The notes under the pieces are model-generated. The model saw nothing but the letters and a program-made list of their open reading frames with translations, did not search any database and had not been told where the DNA came from. A program made the position numbers and the translations under genes. Shown piece after piece: positions 25,517-34,056 of a DNA stretch of 64,000 bases. The stretch comes from GAS188 sp044445965 (GTDB lineage: Bacteria > Pseudomonadota > Alphaproteobacteria > Rhizobiales > Beijerinckiaceae). The stretch lies in assembly GCA_044445965.1 (NCBI GenBank), contig JBIOEJ010000005.1, positions 1-64,000 on the forward strand, written 5' to 3'. Within the stretch, counting starts at the first letter, position 1, and every line of letters begins with the position of its first letter.

Positions 25517-25660
25517 CAGACCAAGTTCGGGCTCGCTGACAGCTCCCCGCTATTGCCGAGGCCCGGCATCGCTAAAAGCTGAAATACAGGAACTCGCCAT
25601 GGGTCTGCATCCGCAACAGGCAGGCGATGGCCACGACCGAGGCCGCCGCCGGCCTCCGTC

Positions 25661-27265
25661 CTACAGCGCCGCCACGAAGCCGTCGCGGCGCGGGTCGCAC
25701 CCGCCTGAGAGCACGCCGGTCTTCGGGTCGCGCGTGACCCCGTGCATGCCGCCGACCGCCATGGTCCAGGCCGTCGGCGTGTCGACCTCATGGCCGCGCT
25801 GGCGCAACGCCCTGAACGTCGCCGCCGGGAGCCGCGCTTCGATCTGCACCCGGCGCCCGTCCCAGAGGCGGGCGCGGGGAGCATCGATCGCGTCCTGGAG
25901 CGTCAAGCCGTAGTCGAGATGCTGGACCACCACCTGCGCCTGCGTCTGGCAGATGCCGTAGCTGCCGGGCGTGCCGAGCACGAGGACGGGCTCGCCGTCG
26001 CGTGTCGCGATCTGGGGGGCGAGCGGCAAGGCGAGCGCCGCGTTCGGGACGAGGTGGTTGCGCCCGCCCGGAGCGACCTCGCCCCAATAGAGAAAGTTAT
26101 TGAGGCACACGCCATGCTCGGGCACGACGACGCCGCAGCCGAAGGGCGCGCCCAGGCTCTGCGTGATGCAGACCGCATTGCCCTCGCGGTCGACGGCCGA
26201 GAAGGAGGTCGTGTGCTCATGCGCCAGCGAGACGGGCTGCGGCGCGACGAATTGCTCGGTCGGCCCGTCGATCGGCTCGCCGTCGCGCACCCGTCGCCGC
26301 AGCTCCTCGACATGTTTGTCGCAAAGTAGCGAGCCCAACAGCTCGGGCGCCGGATTGCTGTTGGCGATGCGGATGCCGGCCGCGAGCCTGATGGCCCGGT
26401 AGACCGTGTCGAGATGCTCGACACCGTTGCGCTCGAGCTTGGCGATGTCGAAGCCGTCGAGGATGCGCAAGCTCAAGAGATACTGGAAGGATTCGGCCGG
26501 CGGCGGCGCGCTGTGCACCAGGAGGCCGCGATAGCTCTCGGCGATCGGATCCAGCCATTGCGCCTCGACCGCCTCGAAATCGGCGAGGCTGAGGCAGCCG
26601 CCCCTGCGCTCCGACTGCGCCACCACGGCGCGGCCGAGCGGGCCGCCATAGAGATAAGCCGGCCCCTCGGAAGCGATGGCCTCGAAGGTGCGCGCCAGCG
26701 CCGGCTGGCGCAGCACGTCGCCGAGCGCCATGCGGTCGCCGGCCCTCATATAGAGCGAGGCCCATTCCGCCACGAGCTCGGGACGCGCCTGGCTGAACTC
26801 GGCCATGGTTCCGTTGATGGTCGCCACATTGTATTCGGCGAGTGGGAAGCCTTCCCGCGCCAGCCGGATGGCGGGCGCGAACACCTCGGCGAGCGGTTTG
26901 CGGCCATAGGCGCGCACCAATTCGCACCAGCCGGCGAGGTTGCTCGGCGTGCCGCAGCCTTGGGCGCCGCGCGCGAGCTCGGCGCGCTCCTTGAAGCGGC
27001 CTTGCGGAAAGCGGCTCGGCACGCGGCTCACGAAGTCGAGCGTGCGGATGCGCTTCTCGGCGGCGATGCGGCAAGTGGCCATGCCCATGCCGGCGAGCCC
27101 GGACATATAGGGCTCGACGACGTTCAGCGCGGCCGCGGTGGCGGCTGCGGCGTCGAAGGCGTTGCCGCCCTCGGCGAGGATGCGCACGCCGGCGAACGCC
27201 GCTTGCGGATGGGCCGCCGCGACGATGCCGTTCAGCGACGCGACGGTCGGACGCTTGCCCTCCAT
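25661..27265 (-). CDS. Gamma-glutamyltranspeptidase-like N-terminal nucleophile hydrolase
   Basis: 534 aa. The self-processing Thr is T352 or T353 in EHTTSFSAVDREGNAVC, giving a large N-terminal and small C-terminal subunit. The FRxxG-like segments AAHPQAAFAGVRILAEGGNAFD, and GTPGSYGICQTQAQVV with ISP-type RLWDGRRVQIE near the end, fit the family. Start at 27265 follows GGAGGAAACC. No signal peptide is visible, so it is probably cytoplasmic, like the acylase/hydantoinase-associated members rather than classical periplasmic GGT. Next to a peptide-type importer it may cleave imported gamma-glutamyl compounds. Confidence 0.82.
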   Translation of the reverse strand: MEGKRPTVASLNGIVAAAHPQAAFAGVRILAEGGNAFDAAAATAAALNVVEPYMSGLAGMGMATCRIAAEKRIRTLDFVSRVPSRFPQGRFKERAELARGAQGCGTPSNLAGWCELVRAYGRKPLAEVFAPAIRLAREGFPLAEYNVATINGTMAEFSQARPELVAEWASLYMRAGDRMALGDVLRQPALARTFEAIASEGPAYLYGGPLGRAVVAQSERRGGCLSLADFEAVEAQWLDPIAESYRGLLVHSAPPPAESFQYLLSLRILDGFDIAKLERNGVEHLDTVYRAIRLAAGIRIANSNPAPELLGSLLCDKHVEELRRRVRDGEPIDGPTEQFVAPQPVSLAHEHTTSFSAVDREGNAVCITQSLGAPFGCGVVVPEHGVCLNNFLYWGEVAPGGRNHLVPNAALALPLAPQIATRDGEPVLVLGTPGSYGICQTQAQVVVQHLDYGLTLQDAIDAPRARLWDGRRVQIEARLPAATFRALRQRGHEVDTPTAWTMAVGGMHGVTRDPKTGVLSGGCDPRRDGFVAAL

Positions 27266-27449
27266 GGTTTCCTCCGATGCTTGGTCCCGCCGGTCTAGCC
27301 GTTCGGCCGAACGCAAACTCTGCGGATGCGCGCGCTCGCGGTCAAGTCGCGGCGGCCGTTGCGATGGCGATCGCACGAAGGGTGCCGAGGCTTTGCGCGC
27401 CGGCGTCGGTTGCCGCGCATCCTTGAAGTGAAAGCCCGACAGGCCCAGT

Positions 27450-27776
27450 ATGACAGTGTCATATCCGATCGCCGCGACCGCAAGGAGCAATCGCAATGCC
27501 GCGCACCAGCCGTCCATAACCGTCACCTTGGGTGACCTGCAAGAGCATGTCGAGGCGCGGGTGAAGTCCGGGAAATATGCGTCCTCGAGCGAGGTCTTGC
27601 GCGCCGCCGTGCGTGCTCTCGATCGCGAGGAGGCGGCGTTGAGCGACTGGCTGCGCCAGCGCGTCGAGGAGGCTTTTGCCGACCCTCGGCCGAACGTGCC
27701 GGCACGCAAGGTCTTCAAACGGCTCCGCGATCTTCATGCCGGACGCCCGAGGGCCGGGCGGAATGAAGACGTTTAG
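27450..27776 (+). CDS. parD: ParD-like antitoxin, N-terminus possibly frameshifted
   Basis: 108 aa as the longest frame. The core ITVTLGDLQEHVEARVKSG..ASSSEVLRAAVRALDREE is a ribbon-helix-helix ParD/CC2985-type DNA-binding domain, followed by a toxin-binding acidic tail. The best ribosome site (AAGGAG) leads to the ATG at 27496, which would give the family-typical MPRTS start but hits TAA after seven codons; one extra base would join it to the core. Thus either translation begins at 27450 or the N-terminus carries a one-base deletion. The 3' end overlaps the toxin start. Confidence 0.75.
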   Translation: MTVSYPIAATARSNRNAAHQPSITVTLGDLQEHVEARVKSGKYASSSEVLRAAVRALDREEAALSDWLRQRVEEAFADPRPNVPARKVFKRLRDLHAGRPRAGRNEDV

Positions 27777-28080
27777 GATCGGCTTCCGTCCGCTTGCGGA
27801 GGCCGATCCCATCGGACTTTATCGTTACATCGCCGAGGAGGCGGGGCACGAGGTCGCGGGAGCCTACATCGATAGGATCGAGGCAGCCTGCATGGCGCTC
27901 GAAACCTTTCCGGAGCGCGGCGCTCGGCGGGACGATATCCGCCCGGGCCTGCGGACCATGGGCTTCGAGCGACGAGCAACCATCGTGTTCCAGGTGAAGA
28001 AGGCTGAAGTGGTGATCGTTCGGATATTCTACGGCGGACAGGACTACGAGCGCGCGCCGCAGAGCACGACCGAGGAATGA
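27763..28080 (+). CDS. parE: ParE-family toxin (RelE/ParE superfamily)
   Basis: 105 aa. FRIGFRPLAEADPIGLYRYIAEEAG, the ETFPERGARRDDIRPGLRTMGFERR region and the C-terminal VVIVRIFYGGQDYE strand are standard for ParE. ParE toxins poison DNA gyrase. The ATG lies 14 bp inside the antitoxin gene. Its stop codon is embedded in the ribosome-binding region of the downstream formamidase-like gene, which is unusual for a toxin-antitoxin module. Confidence 0.85.
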   Translation: MKTFRIGFRPLAEADPIGLYRYIAEEAGHEVAGAYIDRIEAACMALETFPERGARRDDIRPGLRTMGFERRATIVFQVKKAEVVIVRIFYGGQDYERAPQSTTEE

Positions 28081-28082
28081 CC

Positions 28083-30281
28083 ATGACCGACAGCACGCTT
28101 CCGATCACCGGCTATCTCGATCGCTTCTCGCATCGTCCAGGCGAAGAGTTCACGGCTTATGTCGGGATGCGCCATCCGGGTGCCTATCGGGCGCGGCTCG
28201 TCCGGGTGCTGAGCGGCGATCCCAATCCCCAAGGACCTGGCCTGCGTTTCGAGGATTTGCCGAAGCATTTCGATCGCAGCTTCGAGGGCCGCAGGCAGGA
28301 GATCCATCTCGGCTCTTACGGGATCGTCGAGCACGGGCCCGAGCGAGACCCGCGCTCGGCCTGCACCTGGACCGCGCTGGTGCAGCCAGGCGTGCTGGCG
28401 CCATCGGCCGCGGTATTTGCCGAGGAAGGCGAGGGGAGCACCGTGGTGCTGTCCGTCGGCGCCACTGGCGCCGAGGCGCGCCTGACATGGCCGGGCGGCG
28501 AATTGCGGCTCTGCACCGACACACCGCTGAAGGTGCGGCACTGGTATCGTGTCTGGCTCGGCGCCGATCCGGCTTCCGGACGGGCGATCCTTGGCCAGCA
28601 GGCCCTCGATCAAGGCTCGCCTGTCGTCGCCGCGGCGCGCGCGCGAGGGCTGACGCTACCCTCGGGCGGCAAGGTGCTGCTTGCCGCCGAGCGGGCGGCG
28701 GCGCCGCATCGCCATTTCACGGGCAAGCTCGAGGACCCGGCCATCCTCTCAGGCTGCGTCGAAGCCTGGCCGAATGCGCGCGCCGATCTCCGCAAGCTCC
28801 CCGGGGCCTTGCTCGCCGGCTGGGATTTCTCGGTCGGCATCGAGGGGCAGAGCATCACGGATATTGGCCCGCAAAGGCTCGACGGCCGGCTCGTCAACCT
28901 GCCGACGCGCGCCGTGGTCGGGGCGCGCTGGAGCGGACAGGAGATGTGCTGGCGGCATGCGCCGCGCGACTATGCGGCCATCCATTTCCACGACGACGAT
29001 CTCGACGATTGCGGTTGGCGGCAGGACTTCACCTGGACGGTTCCGGACGATCTGCGAAGCGGCGCCTATGCGTTTCATCTGAGCTGCCCGGCGGGCGAGG
29101 ATTGGCTCCCCTTCTACGTGCTGTCGAAGCGCGAGGGGCCGTTCGCGCCGATCGCTTTCCTCGCCTCGACCTTCACCTATCAGGCCTATGCCAATCATGC
29201 GCGCGGCAGTGCCGACGAGGCCTATCACCGGCGCGTCCGGGAATGGGGCGCCTATCCGCACAACCCCGACCAGCATCCGCTCTACGCGGCTTCCACCTAT
29301 AACCGCCATCGCGACAATACCGGCGTCGCCTTCTCGTCGCGCCGACGCCCGATCCTGACCATGCGGCCTGGCTTCCTCACCTTCAACGATGCGCGGGGCT
29401 CGGGCCTTCGCCATTATCCTGCCGACACCCATATCCTCGCCTGGCTGGAAGCCAAGGGCCTGCCCTTCGACATCATCACCGACGAGGATCTGGACGATGA
29501 GGGCCTGTCGCTGCTCGCGCCCTATCGCACGGTGCTGACGAGCTCGCATCCCGAATACCACACCCTCGGCACGCTCGATGCGCTGCAGGCCTATACGCGG
29601 ACGGGCGGCAAATTGGCCTATCTCGGCGGCAACGGCTTCTACTGGCGCATCGCCCGCGACAGGAAGATGCCGCATGTGATCGAGCTGCGCCGCGCCGAGG
29701 GCGGTATCCGCGCCTGGGCGGCCGAGCCCGGCGAATATTACCACGCGCTCGACGGGCAGTTGGGTGGGCTGTGGCGGCGCAACCGGCGCCCGCCGCAAAT
29801 GCTCGCTGGCGTCGGCTTCTCGGGGCAAGGCCTGTTCGAAGGCACGCACTACCGGCGCCTTTCGGCTTCGCACGAACCCGCCCATGCCTGGATGTTCGAA
29901 GGCATCGCGGAGGAGGTCATCGGCGATTACGGGCTGTCGGGCGGCGGCGCCGCCGGCTTCGAGATGGACCGGGCCGACGTGACGCTCGGCACGCCGGAAG
30001 ACGCGGTGATCCTCGCCAGATCGGAAGACCCGCCGGCCTCCTTCGTCACCGTGCCGGAGGAGCTGCTGTCGCATCTGCACACGGTCTCGGGCGAGCCGCC
30101 GAACGAGTTGAAGCGGGCCGAGATCGTCTATTTCGACACGCCGTCCGGCGGGGCGGTGTTCTCGGTCGGCTCGATCACCTTTTGCGGCAGCCTGTGGCGC
30201 AACGGCTTCGAGGGGCCGGTGTCGCGACTCCTGGAGAATGTGGTTCGGCGGTTCAGCGCAGCCGGCAAACCCACGGGCTGA
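28083..30281 (+). CDS. N,N-dimethylformamidase large (beta) subunit-like iron amidohydrolase
   Basis: 732 aa protein of the dimethylformamidase beta-subunit family. A central LamG/concanavalin-like region (residues ~110-240) precedes the amidohydrolase core. Likely iron ligands are visible: Y366 or Y369 (FTYQAYANH), Y406 (STYNRHRDNTG) and E491 with H489 in SSHPEYH, corresponding to the two tyrosines, Glu and His described for Paracoccus DMFase. ATG 28083 is preferred over 28077 because GAGG is then seven bases away. No small-subunit gene is adjacent. The true amide substrate is unknown. Confidence 0.8.
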   Translation: MTDSTLPITGYLDRFSHRPGEEFTAYVGMRHPGAYRARLVRVLSGDPNPQGPGLRFEDLPKHFDRSFEGRRQEIHLGSYGIVEHGPERDPRSACTWTALVQPGVLAPSAAVFAEEGEGSTVVLSVGATGAEARLTWPGGELRLCTDTPLKVRHWYRVWLGADPASGRAILGQQALDQGSPVVAAARARGLTLPSGGKVLLAAERAAAPHRHFTGKLEDPAILSGCVEAWPNARADLRKLPGALLAGWDFSVGIEGQSITDIGPQRLDGRLVNLPTRAVVGARWSGQEMCWRHAPRDYAAIHFHDDDLDDCGWRQDFTWTVPDDLRSGAYAFHLSCPAGEDWLPFYVLSKREGPFAPIAFLASTFTYQAYANHARGSADEAYHRRVREWGAYPHNPDQHPLYAASTYNRHRDNTGVAFSSRRRPILTMRPGFLTFNDARGSGLRHYPADTHILAWLEAKGLPFDIITDEDLDDEGLSLLAPYRTVLTSSHPEYHTLGTLDALQAYTRTGGKLAYLGGNGFYWRIARDRKMPHVIELRRAEGGIRAWAAEPGEYYHALDGQLGGLWRRNRRPPQMLAGVGFSGQGLFEGTHYRRLSASHEPAHAWMFEGIAEEVIGDYGLSGGGAAGFEMDRADVTLGTPEDAVILARSEDPPASFVTVPEELLSHLHTVSGEPPNELKRAEIVYFDTPSGGAVFSVGSITFCGSLWRNGFEGPVSRLLENVVRRFSAAGKPTG

Positions 30282-30509
30282 GCCCGGCCGCTCACCGGCA
30301 AGGGGTTGCCCACCCGAAGTGCAGAGGGCCGATTTCCATTTGTTCGCGCCCCACGGCAGGCGCCGAAAGCGCCGGCCGCTGCCGCATGCACGTGTTCTTG
30401 CCTTTTCGCCTGCAACTCCCAATTCGCTTCTGCACAAGGAGGTCATGGTCTAGTATTCGAGTTCTGCAGTCTCGACCGTCTCGGCGGCTGTCGCGGCACG
30501 GTGTGCGCC

Positions 30510-33191
30510 ATGACCACCTACGACGCCTTCATTTCCTACAGCCATGCCAAGGACAAGCCGATCGCGGCTGCGCTGCAATCCGTCGTGCAGAAACTCGGCA
30601 AGGCATGGTATCGCCGCCGGGCGCTGCGCGTCTTTCGCGACGATACGAGCCTCTCTGCCACTCCGCATCTTTGGCCGTCGATCGAGGAGGCGCTCAGGCG
30701 ATCACGCTTCCTCATTCTGCTTGCATCGCCCGAGGCTGCGGCATCGCACTGGGTCGGCAAGGAGGCCGCGTTCTGGCTCAAGGAAAAGAGTCTCGAAACG
30801 CTACTCGTCGCGATGACGGATGGCGAGCTCGCCTGGGACGAGGCCGCGAGGGATTTCATCTGGAACGAGGCAACGCCGCTCCCTTCCGTGTTGAACGGGC
30901 GGTTTTCTGGCGAGCCGAAATGGGTCGATCTTCGGCCCTATCGCACCAGCGTCACGAAACGTGACACGCGTTTTATCGAGCTTTCGGCCGATTTCGCCGC
31001 CGCGATCCACGGCGTGCCGAAGGAGGACCTGCTGTCGCAGGAAGTGCGCCAGCAGCGCCGGGCGCTGACGCTCGCCTGGTCGGCCGCAGGGGTGATGCTC
31101 GTGCTCACGGGATTCGCCGCCTGGCAGTGGCGCAAGGCCGACATCACGAGACGGGAGGCCGAGCACGCCAAGCTCGTGGCGATCGCGGCCGAGGAGATCG
31201 CCACCAAACAGAGGGAGATCGCCGATCAGCAGCGCGATCGCGCCGAACGGACGCTCGCCGCGGCGACCCGCGCGGCGAACAGACTGGTGTTCGACTTCGC
31301 CATGCGTTTTCGTAGCCGGGTGGGCATGCCCGTCGACCTCGTTCGCGATATTCTCAACCGAGCCCAGGATCTCCAGCGCCAACTGACCCAGTCGGGAGAA
31401 ATGTCGCCGGAGCTTCGCCTCAGTGAGGCCTTGGCCGTCGGTGAACTCGTGCTGACGCTTCTAGCACAGGAGGACACGAAGGCTGCGCTCGCTGCAGCCG
31501 AGCGCAGCCAAGACATCATCGAGGCTCTGGTTGCGGCCGATCCGAGCAATCCCAATCTCTTGGATAATCTTTCGGTCACCTATGAGCGGCTGGCCAACGT
31601 GCTGCGCGTGGCCGGGAGGTTCGAGGATGCCCTCACGGCTCAGCGCAAGAGCATCGCCATCACCGAGAAGCTCGTCGCCAGATTTCCGGGCAAAGCGCGG
31701 CCCTTGAGCGTGCTCGCCAATGGTTACGGCACGCTGGGTATGCTCTTGCAGAACGCGGGAAAGCGCGAGGAGGCGCTCGACGCCTATCGGACCGCCGTCG
31801 AGTTGTCACTCGAGCTCGTCGCGATCGAGCCCAAGAATCCCGAATGGCAGCGCGAACTCGCCAAGGGATATATTGCTTTTGGAGACGGCGTTCGGGCCGC
31901 CGGCCGGCGGGAGGAAGCGGTCGGATATTATGGCAAGGCTCTAGCGATCGACGAAAGCCTCGCCGCTGCCGATCCCGGCAACGCCGAAGGCCAACGCAAC
32001 CTCGCCATGGCCCGACGCGCCCTGGCAATGACCTTCGTGGAGACCGGCCGTTTCGGCGAGGCGATCGACAGCTTCCGCAAAGCCGTTGCTATCCTTGAAA
32101 GGCTCGCGGGCGCCGATTCGGGCAACGAAGGGCGTCAGCTCGAGCTCGCCCGCAGCTACTACGATCTCGGCAATGTGCTGGCCTCCGTCGGACGCCAAGA
32201 AGAGGCGCTCGACGTCTTCCAGAAGGGCCGGGCCATTCAGGAGAAGGTCGCGGCTTCCAAGCCGCGCGACGTCATATTCCAAAGGGATCTCCTCACGAGC
32301 CAGATGAGGGACGGCGAGCTGCTCCTGCGCAGCGGAAAGTCGCGCGAGGCCTTGGAGATGTTGGAGAAGGCGCTCGCCCTCGCCGAGAGACTCGAGGCGG
32401 CCGAGCCTGAAAACCCCGAGTGGCAAAGGCTGCTTGGGCAGATTTGCGCCGAAATGGGAGAGGCTCTCGTTGCCAATCAGCGCCAAGAGGAAGCGCTGAG
32501 CGCATATCAGCGCGCGGCGGCGATCATGGAGAAGGTGGTCGCATCGGACCCCGGCAACACGCTGCGGCAACGGGATTTGTCGCTCGTCTATCTCGGATTG
32601 GGCCTGCGGCTATTGGCTGGCGCACGCGCCGATGAAGCCGTGGCCGCCGACCGCAAAGCACTCGCGATACTCGAGAGGCTTGCCCTCTCGGATCCCCGCA
32701 ATATCCAGTTGCAGTCCGATCTCATCCTGACTTTCGTCAGATTGGCCGAAGCCGGTGACGAACCCGCCGCCCGCTATATTCGCGCCCTCGAGATCGCGCT
32801 CAAGCTCGAAGCAGAAGGCAGGCTCGCCCCCGATCGCAAGCGCATCATCCCGGACCTGAAGCAAAGGCTTGACGGCCTCTCGATTTCCCTGGGCAAGGAG
32901 GGCGAGCGCTTGCTTGCGGCGGGCGGGCATGCGGGCGAGGGGGTGGAGGCATATCGGAAAGCCCTCTTGATCCTCGAGAAGCTCACGGCTCTGGATCCGA
33001 GCAACACGCATTTGCATACCAACCTGATCGTAGTGCTTGTGAAGCTCGCAGAGGCCGGCGACGAAGCGGCGGCGCGCTACGCTCATGCGCTCGAGATCGC
33101 CCGCAAGCTCGATGCAGAGGGCAGGCTCGCCCAGAACCAGAAAGCATGGATCGCATCACTCGAGAAAAAGCTCGCCGAACTGGCGAATTGA
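30510..33191 (+). CDS. TIR domain protein with membrane anchor and TPR repeats
   Basis: 893 aa. Residues 1-150 are a TIR_2 domain (YDAFISYSHAKDK at the start, FLILLASPEAAASHWVGKE near 68-85). A single membrane helix spans about 187-207 (LAWSAAGVMLVLTGFAAW), followed by an Ala/Arg/Glu-rich coiled coil (212-260) and about ten TPR-like repeats (VAADPSNP, AIEPKNPEWQRELA, LAAADPGNAEGQRNLA, ..). The protein therefore places a TIR domain and a TPR scaffold on opposite sides of the membrane or, if the N-terminus stays inside, the TPRs in the periplasm. By-eye alignment does not show the NADase glutamate at its expected place, so a signalling scaffold is more likely than an NAD hydrolase. Confidence 0.8.
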   Translation: MTTYDAFISYSHAKDKPIAAALQSVVQKLGKAWYRRRALRVFRDDTSLSATPHLWPSIEEALRRSRFLILLASPEAAASHWVGKEAAFWLKEKSLETLLVAMTDGELAWDEAARDFIWNEATPLPSVLNGRFSGEPKWVDLRPYRTSVTKRDTRFIELSADFAAAIHGVPKEDLLSQEVRQQRRALTLAWSAAGVMLVLTGFAAWQWRKADITRREAEHAKLVAIAAEEIATKQREIADQQRDRAERTLAAATRAANRLVFDFAMRFRSRVGMPVDLVRDILNRAQDLQRQLTQSGEMSPELRLSEALAVGELVLTLLAQEDTKAALAAAERSQDIIEALVAADPSNPNLLDNLSVTYERLANVLRVAGRFEDALTAQRKSIAITEKLVARFPGKARPLSVLANGYGTLGMLLQNAGKREEALDAYRTAVELSLELVAIEPKNPEWQRELAKGYIAFGDGVRAAGRREEAVGYYGKALAIDESLAAADPGNAEGQRNLAMARRALAMTFVETGRFGEAIDSFRKAVAILERLAGADSGNEGRQLELARSYYDLGNVLASVGRQEEALDVFQKGRAIQEKVAASKPRDVIFQRDLLTSQMRDGELLLRSGKSREALEMLEKALALAERLEAAEPENPEWQRLLGQICAEMGEALVANQRQEEALSAYQRAAAIMEKVVASDPGNTLRQRDLSLVYLGLGLRLLAGARADEAVAADRKALAILERLALSDPRNIQLQSDLILTFVRLAEAGDEPAARYIRALEIALKLEAEGRLAPDRKRIIPDLKQRLDGLSISLGKEGERLLAAGGHAGEGVEAYRKALLILEKLTALDPSNTHLHTNLIVVLVKLAEAGDEAAARYAHALEIARKLDAEGRLAQNQKAWIASLEKKLAELAN

Positions 33192-33197
33192 TGTCGC

Positions 33198-33290
33198 GAG
33201 CAGTGGGAGCCGCTCGAAGGCCATCGGCGCATCTTCGTCGATGACCCGTTCGGCAACCGGACCGAGCTCATGGAGCCGCTAGGCGATTGA
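33198..33290 (+). pseudogene. Remnant of a glyoxalase/VOC family gene (C-terminal end only)
   Basis: Immediately after the TIR gene stop the same frame reads REQWEPLEGHRRIFVDDPF and then GNRTELMEPLGD before a stop at 33288-33290. The RIFVDDPFGNRTELMEP motif is the terminal metal-binding strand of VOC/glyoxalase proteins. There is no start or N-terminal domain, so it is a gene fragment left by a rearrangement. Confidence 0.6.
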
Positions 33291-33323
33291 CGCGGCTCAG
33301 TCCAGGAGCGTAGCGAGGCGTAA

Positions 33324-34043
33324 ATGCTGCAAGGCTGTTTGAACGGTGGCCGCACCAAGCTTTTCCATCCGGCAACCTCGTGCACGCCCGAGGAGCTGGC
33401 GCTCGACGCGGAGCGCTCGGTGCGGGCCGGTGCCGAGGAGCTGCACGTGCATCCGCGTGACGCAGCGGGCCTCGAGAGCTTGCGGCCCGAGCCTGTCGGC
33501 AAGGCCCTCCTGGCGATCAGGGCAAGCGTCCCCGGCGTGCCGGTCGGCATCTCGACCTTTTGGGGCATCAGCCCGGGCGGGCGGGCGCGGCAGGAGCCGA
33601 TCCGGGCCTGGGAAATCCTGCCCGACTACGTCTCGGTCAATCTGATCGAGGAGGATGCCGAGGAGGTCATCGGGCTCGTGCTCGGCAAGGGCATCGGCGT
33701 CGAGGCCGGGCTCTGGTCGGCGGCGGATGCCGAGCGCCTCGTCGGGCTCGCCGACGCGAGGCGCTGTCTACGTGTGCTCATCGAGATCAACGAGCAGGAT
33801 GCCGGCGAGGGCCTGGAGGTCGCGAAGGGCATCATCGCGGTCCTCGACCGCGCCGGCCTTTCCCTCCCGCGACTGCTGCATGGCTACGAGAAGACCAAAT
33901 GGCCTCTCTTCCGCGAGGCGCTGGTTCGCGGCTATGATAGCCGCATCGGCCTCGAGGATGGTGCGCTTCTGCCCTCTGGCGAACGCGCCGCCGATAACTC
34001 AACGCTCCTCGGGGCGGCGCGCCTGATGTCACGAAACGCCTGA
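33324..34043 (+). CDS. BKACE-type beta-keto acid cleavage enzyme (DUF849)
   Basis: 239 aa TIM-barrel enzyme. The zinc-binding HxH is H41/H43 in ELHVHPRDAAG, and further landmarks are VGISTFWGI, EAGLWSAADAERLV and IGLEDGALLPSGERAADN near the C-terminus (the last glutamate is the usual third ligand). Members condense a beta-keto acid with acetyl-CoA. The protein is shorter than the ~300 aa characterised members but belongs to a known short subgroup. It is 13 bp upstream of a class II aldolase gene, so the pair probably acts in one catabolic route. Confidence 0.8.
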   Translation: MLQGCLNGGRTKLFHPATSCTPEELALDAERSVRAGAEELHVHPRDAAGLESLRPEPVGKALLAIRASVPGVPVGISTFWGISPGGRARQEPIRAWEILPDYVSVNLIEEDAEEVIGLVLGKGIGVEAGLWSAADAERLVGLADARRCLRVLIEINEQDAGEGLEVAKGIIAVLDRAGLSLPRLLHGYEKTKWPLFREALVRGYDSRIGLEDGALLPSGERAADNSTLLGAARLMSRNA

Positions 34044-34056
34044 CCCGGAGGTCTTA

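Noticed and set aside
30510..33191. TIR protein as part of an antiphage defence island
   Set aside because: No Thoeris, CBASS, restriction or other defence gene is adjacent; flanking genes are metabolic.
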